Shown piece after piece: positions 51,814 to 59,985 of a DNA stretch of 64,000 bases. The translations under genes and the position numbers were made by a program. Each line of letters opens with the position of its first letter. The first letter of the stretch is position 1. The stretch spans positions 682,001 to 746,000 of the forward strand of contig JBMNGC010000001.1 in assembly GCA_050949645.1 (NCBI GenBank), in the 5' to 3' direction. This DNA comes from RUG369 sp050949645. Lineage in GTDB: Bacteria; Planctomycetota; Planctomycetia; Pirellulales; Thermoguttaceae. The notes beneath the pieces were generated by a model. The model saw only the letters and a list, made by a program, of their open reading frames with translations, did not search any database and was not told the DNA's origin.

Positions 51814-51846
51814 TTCAATCTCCTATCCTTGCGACAAAAATTAGAA

Positions 51847-52776
51847 TCAATGCATTTCCGCTTCGACCTTTTTAATAGCAGGGCGATAATAATGGAAATG
51901 GACATTCGGGTGGTCGCCCAGAAGGGACATGGGGACGGCTGAATCACAGAGCTTGTTGGCGATCATAAACGCCGAGAGACGCATGCCAAAGGGGTTGTCG
52001 TGCATGCCGGCATGCCAAATGCTGACTTTATCTGCCTTCCAGGTTTCCGTTGGGCCGACGGTGCACGCCTGAGACGGGACATTCGCCACATACCCGCCGC
52101 CGCTCGTGCGTGCGTTTTGCAGTATTGTGATCGGGTGCAAATCGACAACGCGCGTCTTTAGTTTACGGTACTCCTCAGGCGAAGGCGGCGCGTCTTTAAA
52201 TTGCCCGACGCGTCGAACGGGGTCATTAAAGGCCCAATGTTTAGTATCGCCCTGACCCCCTTGCATCGTGGCGCAGCGGATCTGATCATATGTTCTCGAA
52301 TAAGCTTCAAGATCTCCGGAAGGGATATGGATGTTTTCCTGCCTCAGGCGCAATTTTGGATCGATTCGGTCGAAGCAGAGTTTAGAGACAGCGCGAGAGA
52401 AGGAGAGGGGGTGATCAGTCGAGACGGGCGTCCCATCTTCAACCCATTCGTCCATACTCCAAAAATGAGCGTCTTTAAGGTTGATTTCGAGTGCATTTAC
52501 GATTCGTGCAACGATCGGAAGCTGTTCTGTCGGTCCGATGGGGCCGCACAGTCCGACGGGGTTGTCGGCTGTTGATTGTTTCCACGCATGGACATACTCA
52601 AGCGCTTCTTCGGTGTAAAATTCCTCTAATGTGTCGTAATAATGAATTTGGAAACCGGGACGCGAAAGTTTGAAGAGCGATTCCTCGGTCAGTTTTGCGG
52701 CGTCAGCCAAAATTTCAGGATCTAATGTCGTGTAATCCCACCAATCGGGGGCGATTTTGCTCAAAGGTCTTGTCAT
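51847..52776 (-). CDS. Glucosamine-6-phosphate deaminase-like protein (divergent NagB)
   Basis: A 309-residue NagB/6-phosphogluconolactonase-fold protein. The first catalytic segment of NagB (LDEY) corresponds to FWSMDEWV. The usual GxDGHIAFNEP is replaced by GGQGDTKHWAFNDP: the Asp and His are present but one residue further apart, and the general-acid Glu is Asp. It may deaminate or isomerise an amino-sugar phosphate, or another substrate. Start ATG 52776. It leads the two-gene unit with the FAD oxidoreductase from a promoter at 52842-52870. Confidence 0.78.
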   Translation of the reverse strand: MTRPLSKIAPDWWDYTTLDPEILADAAKLTEESLFKLSRPGFQIHYYDTLEEFYTEEALEYVHAWKQSTADNPVGLCGPIGPTEQLPIVARIVNALEINLKDAHFWSMDEWVEDGTPVSTDHPLSFSRAVSKLCFDRIDPKLRLRQENIHIPSGDLEAYSRTYDQIRCATMQGGQGDTKHWAFNDPVRRVGQFKDAPPSPEEYRKLKTRVVDLHPITILQNARTSGGGYVANVPSQACTVGPTETWKADKVSIWHAGMHDNPFGMRLSAFMIANKLCDSAVPMSLLGDHPNVHFHYYRPAIKKVEAEMH

Positions 52777-52841
52777 AGAAACGCCTTATTTTCAACTCTT
52801 GGTCTGTTTGCGTCCAGAACCCACTCCGGACCCCGAAAAAC

Positions 52842-52870
52842 ATTATACGTAGAGAGAAGAAGAAAGTCTA
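52842..52870 (-). promoter_or_regulatory. Promoter of the NagB-like gene
   Basis: On the minus strand TAGACT (52870-52865) and consensus TATAAT (52847-52842) with 17 bases between. Confidence 0.55.
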
Positions 52871-52913
52871 TTAAGTTGTTGCCCTTTACAAGAAAGTCGT
52901 TAGGCGAGAAAAT

Positions 52914-52934
52914 AAAAAAACCGCCTAAGCGGTT
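52914..52934 (-). terminator. Terminator of the tRNA-Arg pair
   Basis: On the minus strand AACCGC-TTAG-GCGGTT (52934-52919) is followed by a T run (complement of 52914-52920), eight bases after the downstream tRNA gene. Confidence 0.85.
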
Positions 52935-52941
52935 GAAAGAG

Positions 52942-53015
<74 letters not shown>

Positions 53016-53066
53016 GGCAATGTTCAAAAATTAAAGGGAACGTCAATTTGAAGCACGACGTTTAAG

Positions 53067-53140
<74 letters not shown>

Positions 53141-53227
53141 ATTTGAGGATTCACACCCCCAAGATTCCTAAGTATTTAACCACACGATTCTTATCTGGCA
53201 AGGGTATTTTTCGAAAATTTTAATTTT

Positions 53228-53258
53228 GCCGAGGCGTCGTTATGTTCGACGCCTCGGC
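53228..53258 (-). terminator. Hairpin after the aldo/keto reductase gene
   Basis: A perfect 12-base stem, GCCGAGGCGTCG and CGACGCCTCGGC, with a 7-base loop, 13 bases beyond the stop codon. There is no clear T run on the minus strand, so it may act as a 3' stability element instead. Confidence 0.55.
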
Positions 53259-53271
53259 GACCAAGTGCGGG

Positions 53272-54132
53272 TCAGAAGGTAACCGTGTCAGGGTTGAAGG
53301 TCGAGTAACCAAATTGAGGCAACTCGTCGATCGTCTTCATATCTTCGTCGTTGATAACGAAATCAAAAACTTGGGTGTTCGATATGATGCGGTCCTTATG
53401 CGTTGATTTCGGGAGCGGCAATACGTCATGCTGCAACGCCCAGCGAATGCACAGTTGCGCGACGGACTTAGAATACTTTTCAGCAATCTTTATCAGGCGT
53501 TCGTCGGAAAGAACGCGACCGCAACCGAGAGGACTCCACGCCTCGACCAGGATATCATTTTCCTTGCAGTATTTGATCGTGTCGAACTGTGGAAATCCAG
53601 GATGAATTTCGATCTGATCGACTGCCGGAAGAATTTCTGCGTCGTCAAGGAGTTGCTTGATATGTGGCTCGAGGAAGTTGCTCAGCCCAATCGAGCGAAC
53701 GAGTCCGTCCTTCTGGAGCTTCTCGAACGCGCGCCATGTATCTTTGTTGACCTTAACAGGATCATCATAAGTCTTGTCGTTTGCGGGCCAGTGGATTAGG
53801 TAGAGGTCGATGTACTCAAGGTCAAGACGCTCAAGGGACTTTTGGCACGCGCTAAGCGCCGACTCATAACCACGATCAGAGTTCCAGAGTTTGGTTGTCA
53901 GGAAAATGTCGTCGCGTTTGAGTCCCGACTCTTTGATTCCCTTACCGACGCTTTCTTCATTTTCATAGGCGGACGCGGTATCGACATGACGATATCCTGC
54001 TGCCAAAGCGTCTTTGACCGCTTGAGTCGCGATATCTCCGTCGGGGGTCTGCCAGGTTCCAAATCCTATGCAAGGAATCTCGTGACCGTCGCGAAGCTTG
54101 AATGTATCCGTTAAAGAAGTCTTTGTAGACAT
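53272..54132 (-). CDS. Aldo/keto reductase
   Basis: A 286-residue NADPH-dependent carbonyl reductase. The (beta/alpha)8 signatures GYRHVDTASAYENEESVG (Asp and catalytic Tyr), FLTTKLWNSDRG (catalytic Lys) and DLYLIHWP (His) are complete, as are GLSNFLEPHI and the cofactor motif LPKSTHKDRI. The substrate is unknown; relatives include 2,5-diketogluconate and xylose reductases. The 315 bases upstream (54133-54447) hold only an AT-rich hairpin (CCTTTTT/AAAAAGG, 54198-54217) and no gene. Confidence 0.93.
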   Translation of the reverse strand: MSTKTSLTDTFKLRDGHEIPCIGFGTWQTPDGDIATQAVKDALAAGYRHVDTASAYENEESVGKGIKESGLKRDDIFLTTKLWNSDRGYESALSACQKSLERLDLEYIDLYLIHWPANDKTYDDPVKVNKDTWRAFEKLQKDGLVRSIGLSNFLEPHIKQLLDDAEILPAVDQIEIHPGFPQFDTIKYCKENDILVEAWSPLGCGRVLSDERLIKIAEKYSKSVAQLCIRWALQHDVLPLPKSTHKDRIISNTQVFDFVINDEDMKTIDELPQFGYSTFNPDTVTF

Positions 54133-54447
54133 ATTTTCTATCCCTGATTTTAGTTTGATTTTTTTGTGTTACGTTACTTACAATTAACCTCAAACATCCT
54201 TTTTCTCTGTAAAAAGGCGGTTTCTTACCTTCTGTGCAGCCCAGAACGACGCCATTTAAATATCATTCGCGTTAAGGCGCCTGCGGCTTCGTCGGACATA
54301 ACGCAGAGATTAGGTTGTTTAAGACTGTTTGAACCGTTGTTTTCGCAGTCGAAATAAGAGTTTCATGACTCGTAGGTAGCACGCTTGCGTCGAACGGCTA
54401 CGGCATGACCGACTCTAGGGGCAGTCATGCGACTGGTTCAGCTCCAA

Positions 54448-54470
54448 CGAGGGCGTGTCTAACGCCCTCG
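54448..54470 (-). terminator. Hairpin after the WD40 gene
   Basis: CGAGGGCGT (54448-54456) and ACGCCCTCG (54462-54470) form a perfect 9-base stem with a 5-base loop about 60 bases past the WD40 stop. There is no strong T run, so its function as a terminator is uncertain. Confidence 0.4.
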
Positions 54471-54528
54471 CAATGTTTTCATCAAATTGGTCCGCACTGA
54501 CGTAGAACTCAGGGAAAAGCGTGCGCCG

Positions 54529-56094
54529 CTAGTACGGCGAGCTCCCGCTGCCGGAACCAGATCCGTATGAACCTGGTTCAGCCAATGGGTCGGAGCCGAG
54601 TCCATAGTTGCCTTGCTGATAATTTGAGGAGGAACTGTCTCCATAATAGCGAGCGTTACCGGGAACGCGCCAGACACGCGCCATGCCATCCTGGCAACCG
54701 CCGACGATGTAGACGAGATCCTCAGACACGTCGACGGAAAAGACGGGAGAACCCGCTTCAAAACGAGCCAGCTCGACGCCCTTGGGACGTCCGGGCGGGC
54801 GAGTAGGTTTAGCAGTCTTCTGCTGTGGTCGAGTTCCGCTAGAACCAAGCCCCGAAGGGGAAGAAGTGATCATATCGCTGCTAGAGCCGAAGCCTATGCC
54901 GGAATTCCTATTTCCTTGACGCTGATTACCTTGAGTCGGATCGTAGGACGTCCATATCCGTACGGTGCCGTCGTCGCTCGACGTACAAATATACTGACCT
55001 GCAAAGACCGCCTGACGAACCGCGCCGGTATGGCCGACGAAGCGGCAGATTTCTTCGCCAGTGTTGGGATTCCACAGGCGCGCCGTCTTATCGCGGCTAG
55101 CGGTCAGGAGTAAGGATCCATCGGCGGAAAAACAGACGGAGTATACCTTATCCGCATGTCCCTGGAGGACGGCGACCTGCTTCATAAGGCCAAGGTTCCA
55201 AATGCGAACGGTTCCATCTGCGCCGGCGGTCGCAACAAAAGAGCTATTAGGATCGAACGCGACGTCGAAAATGGGACCGTCGTGTCCTTCAGAGCTCGCG
55301 CCACCGACAATATCTTGCGAATCCTGACTGTTCGGAAGGAATTGAAGCTTTCTGACGGTGAGCGCCTCCCAGAAGTAGACTCGTCCGTCGTTGCACGCGC
55401 CGGCGACATACTGACCGTCTGGAGAGGGCTTGATCGCCCAGAGACGATCCCTTGCGCCGAGGTAAGCGCGGATGTTTTCCTGTTTGCGAATTGTCCAGAG
55501 GCGACCAGACTGGTCGAAACTCGAAGTCAGCACGTAGGCATAATCGGGAGAGAAAATAGCCTGCGTAACGCCTTGCTTATGCTCGTTTTGGAATGTGCCG
55601 CGAACGCGCGCGCCAGTGATAAACCATTCGGTCGTCTCCTGGTCGTACTTGCCCTCCAGGACCCAGAGTTTGGCCGTCATGTCGCCGCTGCCGCTAAGAA
55701 CGCCGTAGCGATAATCCTGACCGTCGTTGAACATGAAGGACTTAACGGAATGAATCGGCTCCCTGGGGTCATGTCCTTTGTAGACGAATTCGGGCGAATC
55801 GACAACAATCGTTTCCCAGGCTTCAGGCGAGAAGGCGGGCTGAGCGGAGGACCCGTAACCTCCGCCTGCGCTCATCGAAGGACTAGCGGCTCCATAAGCA
55901 TTGATACCCTGCGCATTCTGAGCGGTCCCCATTCCGCCGGGGCCCATCGAAGCGGCTCTGTTATAGACGCCGAACGTGGCGGGAGAAGAAAACTGCGAAA
56001 AAGCAAAATTGCAGGACAGGACGACCGCAACAACGCCGGTCAAAAATCGCGCGCCAAGCGTTACAGAGCGGCGAGGAAACGAACGCTTCAACAT
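54529..56094 (-). CDS. Secreted WD40-repeat beta-propeller protein
   Basis: A 521-residue protein with a Sec signal peptide (LTGVVAVVLSCNFAFSQ) and about seven WD40 repeats. Clear repeat cores are FDPNSSFVATAGADGTVRIW, HADKVYSVCFSADGSLLLTA, RDKTARLWNPNTGE and SSDDGTVRIWTSY. Low-complexity Gly/Ser segments flank the propeller and the C terminus ends in GSGSGSGSSPY. It probably acts as an extracytoplasmic interaction platform; no enzymatic residue is evident. ATG 56094 has GGAG nine bases away. A long open frame on the opposite strand is a shadow. Confidence 0.85.
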   Translation of the reverse strand: MLKRSFPRRSVTLGARFLTGVVAVVLSCNFAFSQFSSPATFGVYNRAASMGPGGMGTAQNAQGINAYGAASPSMSAGGGYGSSAQPAFSPEAWETIVVDSPEFVYKGHDPREPIHSVKSFMFNDGQDYRYGVLSGSGDMTAKLWVLEGKYDQETTEWFITGARVRGTFQNEHKQGVTQAIFSPDYAYVLTSSFDQSGRLWTIRKQENIRAYLGARDRLWAIKPSPDGQYVAGACNDGRVYFWEALTVRKLQFLPNSQDSQDIVGGASSEGHDGPIFDVAFDPNSSFVATAGADGTVRIWNLGLMKQVAVLQGHADKVYSVCFSADGSLLLTASRDKTARLWNPNTGEEICRFVGHTGAVRQAVFAGQYICTSSDDGTVRIWTSYDPTQGNQRQGNRNSGIGFGSSSDMITSSPSGLGSSGTRPQQKTAKPTRPPGRPKGVELARFEAGSPVFSVDVSEDLVYIVGGCQDGMARVWRVPGNARYYGDSSSSNYQQGNYGLGSDPLAEPGSYGSGSGSGSSPY

Positions 56095-56139
56095 GGTCAA
56101 CTTCTCCGATGATCGGATAAACGCGCCTGGTTGAGGCGC

Positions 56140-56167
56140 TTTCTATGTCGGAGGAACGTCTCGACAA
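56140..56167 (-). promoter_or_regulatory. Possible promoter of the WD40 gene
   Basis: On the minus strand TTGTCG (56167-56162) and TAGAAA (56145-56140), 16 bases apart; a GCGCCT/AGGCGC hairpin (56123-56139) follows in the leader. The rest of the 950-base interval up to 57044 shows no gene or known RNA. Confidence 0.4.
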
Positions 56168-57044
56168 GAACGCAAAGAGCTTGCAAACGTAATGAAACGT
56201 TACGGTCGCGCCTGCGCCAATAGGGCTCTCACTCCGACGCTTTTAATTCACAAAATAGTTTGGATGGCGCGCGAAAACGCTCTGTGGATCCTGTTTTACC
56301 ACTAAAGCGTCTGGCACGCGGCTGCACGTTGATTAAAACATTCTTACCGTTGAAAGTCAAGATTTTTGTTCTCTGAACTGTGAAAACGCACGCCTTTTTC
56401 CTTAAAGAACCGTTAAGAATTACAACAGCGTCAGTTATAACGATTGTAAGGCGGCATTCCACGACGTCCAAATTGCCACATACTCAGAGGGAACAGCGCG
56501 TATTCCGTGCCAATTTTCTATTTTGAGGTTCGATGCGGTGGTTTTAACCAAGCTTTTAACAGTGTTTACTCTCGGTATCAGCGAACAGAGTGAGTCGATT
56601 TTAGGAATGTGAATCAAAATAATCGATATAATATGCATAAAGTGAATGGAAAAACAAAAAAAAGAGTTATTACCTCTAAAGAGGGGTTTTAGTTTATGCA
56701 GAGTACCCCATATTAATACTTTAGGGACTTTGGGAGGGTTATCGTCGGACGTTCGTTTCCGCTTTAAGCAGGAACGAGCAGCGTGAGTAGGTCATCCTTT
56801 TGCATGCTTCCTATCAGAAAAACAATGATAATGATGGTCGCCGACGCGTCCGAACCGGTGAATATTCAAAGGCGCGCGTTTTGAACAAGAACCCTAGTTT
56901 TTGTCAATCGCGCCCCGACGATACATCGACGTCGTCTTCTGGCGATTGAAATATGACTCCGAATTTTAAAACACTGGATCGGGGTCTTGTTCGCCGCAGC
57001 TCTGTTCATCGCGCGTTTTGTGCGTGCGGAAAGCGAGACAGATA

Positions 57045-57863
57045 ATGGGAATATTAGCCATTCAGTATCATAAAATTGAAGACGCTCCGGTTCTGATCGC
57101 GCTTAACAGGGAAGAGCTGCGTTCTCGTCAGAGTCTTCCTCCTAAGATCCAATCGGGTCGACCAAGAGTTGTATGCGGATTGGACAAGAAGTCGGGCGGC
57201 ACTTGGGCTGGCGTTAACCAGCATGGACTATTCGTTGCCGCGATCAATGCGCCCAAGCGGAATGCCCCTTACGATCCTCGATCTCGCGGGCTGCTCTGTA
57301 AAGAACTTCTTTCATGTTTGACAGCCGACGAGGCGATCGAGAAAGCAGAGGCGGAACTTCGAACCGGCGTTTATGCTGGCGTCAACTATCTTTGCGTCGA
57401 TCGTAGCAGCGGCGGCGTCGTTTACGGCGGAAATGAGATAAGCGTCGACGTTCTGCATCCTGGATTGCATATTCTTACCGCAAACAGAATGGACGATCCG
57501 GAGGATCAGCGTCAGGAATATGTCCGGCGTCTGCTCACTCTTCATCGACTTGACTCTTCGGTAGCGTTTCTCGCAGCCGCGAGCGGCGCTTTTTCGCGTA
57601 CGCCCGACGCTACTGGAAAGAGAGGCGTAGTTATTTCGGAGATCGGTTATGGAACCGTATCGTCCATGCTCGTTTCGCTGTCGGATCGCTCCGCGAAGTC
57701 AATCATGCAGTTTGCTGACGGTTCGCCCGACGAGGCAATCTATGACGACGTCTCGGCTCTTTTGCGCCAGGTTCTTTCGACGGATCGCGCTTCTCAGAAA
57801 AAGGCGAAGGCGAAAAAGGGCGCCGATTCCGCGGCTAAGGACGTCGGGAACTCCTCTAAGTGA
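57045..57863 (+). CDS. NRDE/TANGO2-family protein lacking the usual Cys2
   Basis: A 272-residue cytoplasmic protein of the NRDE family (TANGO2-like; linked to haem or lipid handling in eukaryotes, unknown in bacteria). Landmarks are IALNREE (family NRDE), GGTWAGVNQHGLFVAAIN, RSRGLLCKELL and the late GYGTVSSMLV (family GYGTRS). Members normally begin MC, the Cys being an N-terminal-nucleophile candidate; here the start is MGILAIQYH, with GGA for residue 2. The C terminus is a Lys/Ala-rich tail. The frame extends to GTG 57018 (MCVRKAR...), but that MC does not align with the family start. Confidence 0.85.
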   Translation: MGILAIQYHKIEDAPVLIALNREELRSRQSLPPKIQSGRPRVVCGLDKKSGGTWAGVNQHGLFVAAINAPKRNAPYDPRSRGLLCKELLSCLTADEAIEKAEAELRTGVYAGVNYLCVDRSSGGVVYGGNEISVDVLHPGLHILTANRMDDPEDQRQEYVRRLLTLHRLDSSVAFLAAASGAFSRTPDATGKRGVVISEIGYGTVSSMLVSLSDRSAKSIMQFADGSPDEAIYDDVSALLRQVLSTDRASQKKAKAKKGADSAAKDVGNSSK

Positions 57864-58001
57864 TTTGTGAGGGCGCTTCGCAAGACGAAGCGCTCGCGTC
57901 CGAGCTCTTTGCTCTTGATTTCGCGCGCTGTTCTTTCTAGCGCTACAGTCTCTTTTTCCATTTTCTTTCGTACCGCTATTTTGTTGCGGCGTCGCTTCTT
58001 C

Positions 58002-58029
58002 TTGTTTCGTTTGTGTGCGCTGTTAGAAT
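58002..58029 (+). promoter_or_regulatory. Possible promoter of the Tat-exported hydrolase-like gene
   Basis: TTGTTT at 58002-58007 and TAGAAT at 58024-58029 with a 16-base spacer, about 40 bases before the start codon. Confidence 0.5.
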
Positions 58030-58068
58030 ATAGGCGTCCCTCATCTTCTTGCGACAGGAGACGTCATA

Positions 58069-59739
58069 ATGAAACAGACACGTCGGGATTTTTTAAAATA
58101 CGGCGCGCTCGCCACGTGTTCTCTCTGCGGAGTGTCGCGTCATATCGGCGGCACGAATCTTTTGGGAGAAGAGATTAAACCTCAATTTCCGCTCTACGAA
58201 GATGGACAGTTTCATCGAATTGACTCCCAAGAGCGAACCTACCATGTCAGCTGTTCAATCGACATGTTCGAGATTAACGGAGATTTTCCCGAGATCTGGC
58301 GCGACGTCGGTATAACGGACGCGTGGTTGAGCGTTTGGTTTTACGGGCATTTTCCCTATTCCTGGGAGACGCTTGATTACTGGCTTGGTCGTCTGAAGAG
58401 CGCGGAGATTCGACCTCATCTTCTCTGCGTTCCGTTCTGTCATGGAGGCGGCGCGCTTGATCCGCGAACAGAGGGATTTCCAAATCTTCCGCCGGAACAT
58501 TGGAAGATCGCCAAACGTTGGAACGGCGCCGAAAACTGGGGCTTCTCCTGGCATTCTCCGACAGACGTCGAAGGCGCCGAAGCTATTAAAAAGTTGTACG
58601 CGCATTACGGAGCGTTTAATTATTTTCTCGACGATGATTTTCGGTTTTCATCGAACCCGAACGACGTCGGCGGCTGCGTATGCGAAGAATGTCAAAGGGA
58701 TTTTCTTAACAAAAGCGGACTTGAGGCGTCGCGGTGGGACGACGTCCTCGACGATATACGCATGAATTCTGACACTCCGCTTCTACGCGCCTGGGTCGAC
58801 TATTTCTGCGACCGACTGACCCAATGTTTTCAAAGATGGCAAAACACTGTTCCAGAGATCGATCTGGGAATCATGGTCATGTACATGGGGTGCGAGCGCG
58901 CTGGTATCCGTCTTGAAGATTACAAGAACGCGTTGTTCCGTGTAGGAGAGGGCGGCTTCAGCGACGCCTGGTATAATTCAGACAAGACGAAAACAGTAGA
59001 GCTTTTCAGCTCGCTTTTTCATCGTCGGTTTTGTTCGCCAGGTCGCGCGTTTAGCGAGACAACCGTCTTTCCAGAGAAGAGTCTTTCTGCCGAGAATCTG
59101 GCGTCAAAACTTGCGATTTCGACAATCAGCGACGTTCGCAACACGTGTTTTATGTCCGGACTGACGCCTATTGACGTCGACCATTGGCCTGTTCTCCACA
59201 AGCGCATGGTGAGAGAAAAGGAAATGCACGCGAAGCTTCTCGGCGTTAGACCGAATGGCCCCTTCAAACATTATTACGGCGAATCCGCTCGATATTGCGC
59301 GGGCGAAAACGCATATTCGCTTTTCCTAGCGCTTGGCGTCCCATTTGAGGTCTGCGACGCTATACCGGATAACGGTTGGACGTTTCTAAGCGATGCGGAC
59401 GCCTTATCCGTTGATCGCGGCTCCTTAAGCTCACAGGGATCTCGACTTATTGCTCGTTTTGATTCAGCTGCCGGACGTTTTACAAAGGTTCCTGAAGATT
59501 ATGAGTCGCTCTTTGCCTTCCGACGTTCAATTCTTATGAAGTTGCAGGAAGATCAGGTTCCCTACGTCGAGGAGGAGATTCCGCTCGTTTTAGCGTGGTA
59601 TCCGGATCTGAACTCGATCTATATCTGGAATATTTCCCGGGAAGAAAAGACATTTCATGTTCGGCTCGGAGATAAGCTCTTTGCACTAAAGCTCGAGGCG
59701 CTTGCGTCTCAGCTCGTCGATTTGGGGGCAATCGGCTGA
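58069..59739 (+). CDS. Tat-exported glycoside-hydrolase-like TIM-barrel protein
   Basis: A 556-residue protein starting MKQTRRDFLKYGALATCSLC, a Tat signal. The sequence pattern (AWLSVWFYGHFPYSWETLDYWL, FNYFLDDDFRF, VGGCVCEECQRDFL) recalls uncharacterised GH-A-clan barrels in which a C-x-C-x2-C segment follows an acidic strand end, as in GH42-like proteins. Later landmarks are LGIMVMYMGCERAG and DVDHWPVLHKRM. No catalytic pair can be assigned with confidence; DDD in FLDDDFRF is a candidate. AGGAG precedes the ATG. It sits alone between a promoter and a terminator. Confidence 0.7.
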   Translation: MKQTRRDFLKYGALATCSLCGVSRHIGGTNLLGEEIKPQFPLYEDGQFHRIDSQERTYHVSCSIDMFEINGDFPEIWRDVGITDAWLSVWFYGHFPYSWETLDYWLGRLKSAEIRPHLLCVPFCHGGGALDPRTEGFPNLPPEHWKIAKRWNGAENWGFSWHSPTDVEGAEAIKKLYAHYGAFNYFLDDDFRFSSNPNDVGGCVCEECQRDFLNKSGLEASRWDDVLDDIRMNSDTPLLRAWVDYFCDRLTQCFQRWQNTVPEIDLGIMVMYMGCERAGIRLEDYKNALFRVGEGGFSDAWYNSDKTKTVELFSSLFHRRFCSPGRAFSETTVFPEKSLSAENLASKLAISTISDVRNTCFMSGLTPIDVDHWPVLHKRMVREKEMHAKLLGVRPNGPFKHYYGESARYCAGENAYSLFLALGVPFEVCDAIPDNGWTFLSDADALSVDRGSLSSQGSRLIARFDSAAGRFTKVPEDYESLFAFRRSILMKLQEDQVPYVEEEIPLVLAWYPDLNSIYIWNISREEKTFHVRLGDKLFALKLEALASQLVDLGAIG

Positions 59740-59770
59740 TTTGGTTGAATATTTTCAAGCTCGGACGTAT

Positions 59771-59801
59771 AGGCGTTCCTAATTCTGGGGCGCCTTTTTT
59801 T
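59771..59801 (+). terminator. Terminator of the Tat-exported hydrolase-like gene
   Basis: AGGCGTTCC (59771-59779) pairs with GGGGCGCCT (59787-59795), two G-U pairs, followed by a T run. Confidence 0.8.
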
Positions 59802-59828
59802 CTGCAACGCGGAGAAGCCGATCATTCG

Positions 59829-59847
59829 TTTGTGTAAATCACACAAA
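59829..59847. promoter_or_regulatory. Palindromic operator candidate upstream of the SEC-C/TPR gene
   Basis: TTTGTGT and ACACAAA are perfect inverted arms around AAATC. The core resembles CRP/FNR-type sites but is one base shorter than the classical spacing. It lies about 27 bases upstream of a -35-like TCGAAA (59874-59879). Confidence 0.4.
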
Positions 59848-59873
59848 AATAACGTATTTCCATTCATCACCCC

Positions 59874-59902
59874 TCGAAAATGCCGTTTCTTTGGGATAGA
59901 AT
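59874..59902 (+). promoter_or_regulatory. Possible promoter of the SEC-C/TPR gene
   Basis: TCGAAA (59874-59879) and TAGAAT (59897-59902) with 17 bases between, 83 bases before the start codon. Confidence 0.4.
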
Positions 59903-59985
59903 GAACCGACGTCTGTTGCGCGGACGGACGAAAGGTTTCCGCGCTGATCTAAAGGAATCCCAGAAAGTTTCAGGAATAATTCGCA

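Noticed and set aside
55156..56112. 318-codon plus-strand frame opposite the WD40 gene
   Set aside because: WD40 repeats and a signal peptide on the minus strand are unmistakable; the opposite frame lacks a ribosome site and motif.
56229..56638. Two small minus-strand frames (80 and 67 codons) in the long gap
   Set aside because: No ribosome sites, no motifs, and composition like noncoding sequence.
59831..59845. Classical CRP site
   Set aside because: The palindrome TGTGT-AAATC-ACACA has the wrong centre spacing for TGTGA-N6-TCACA, so only a generic operator is proposed.
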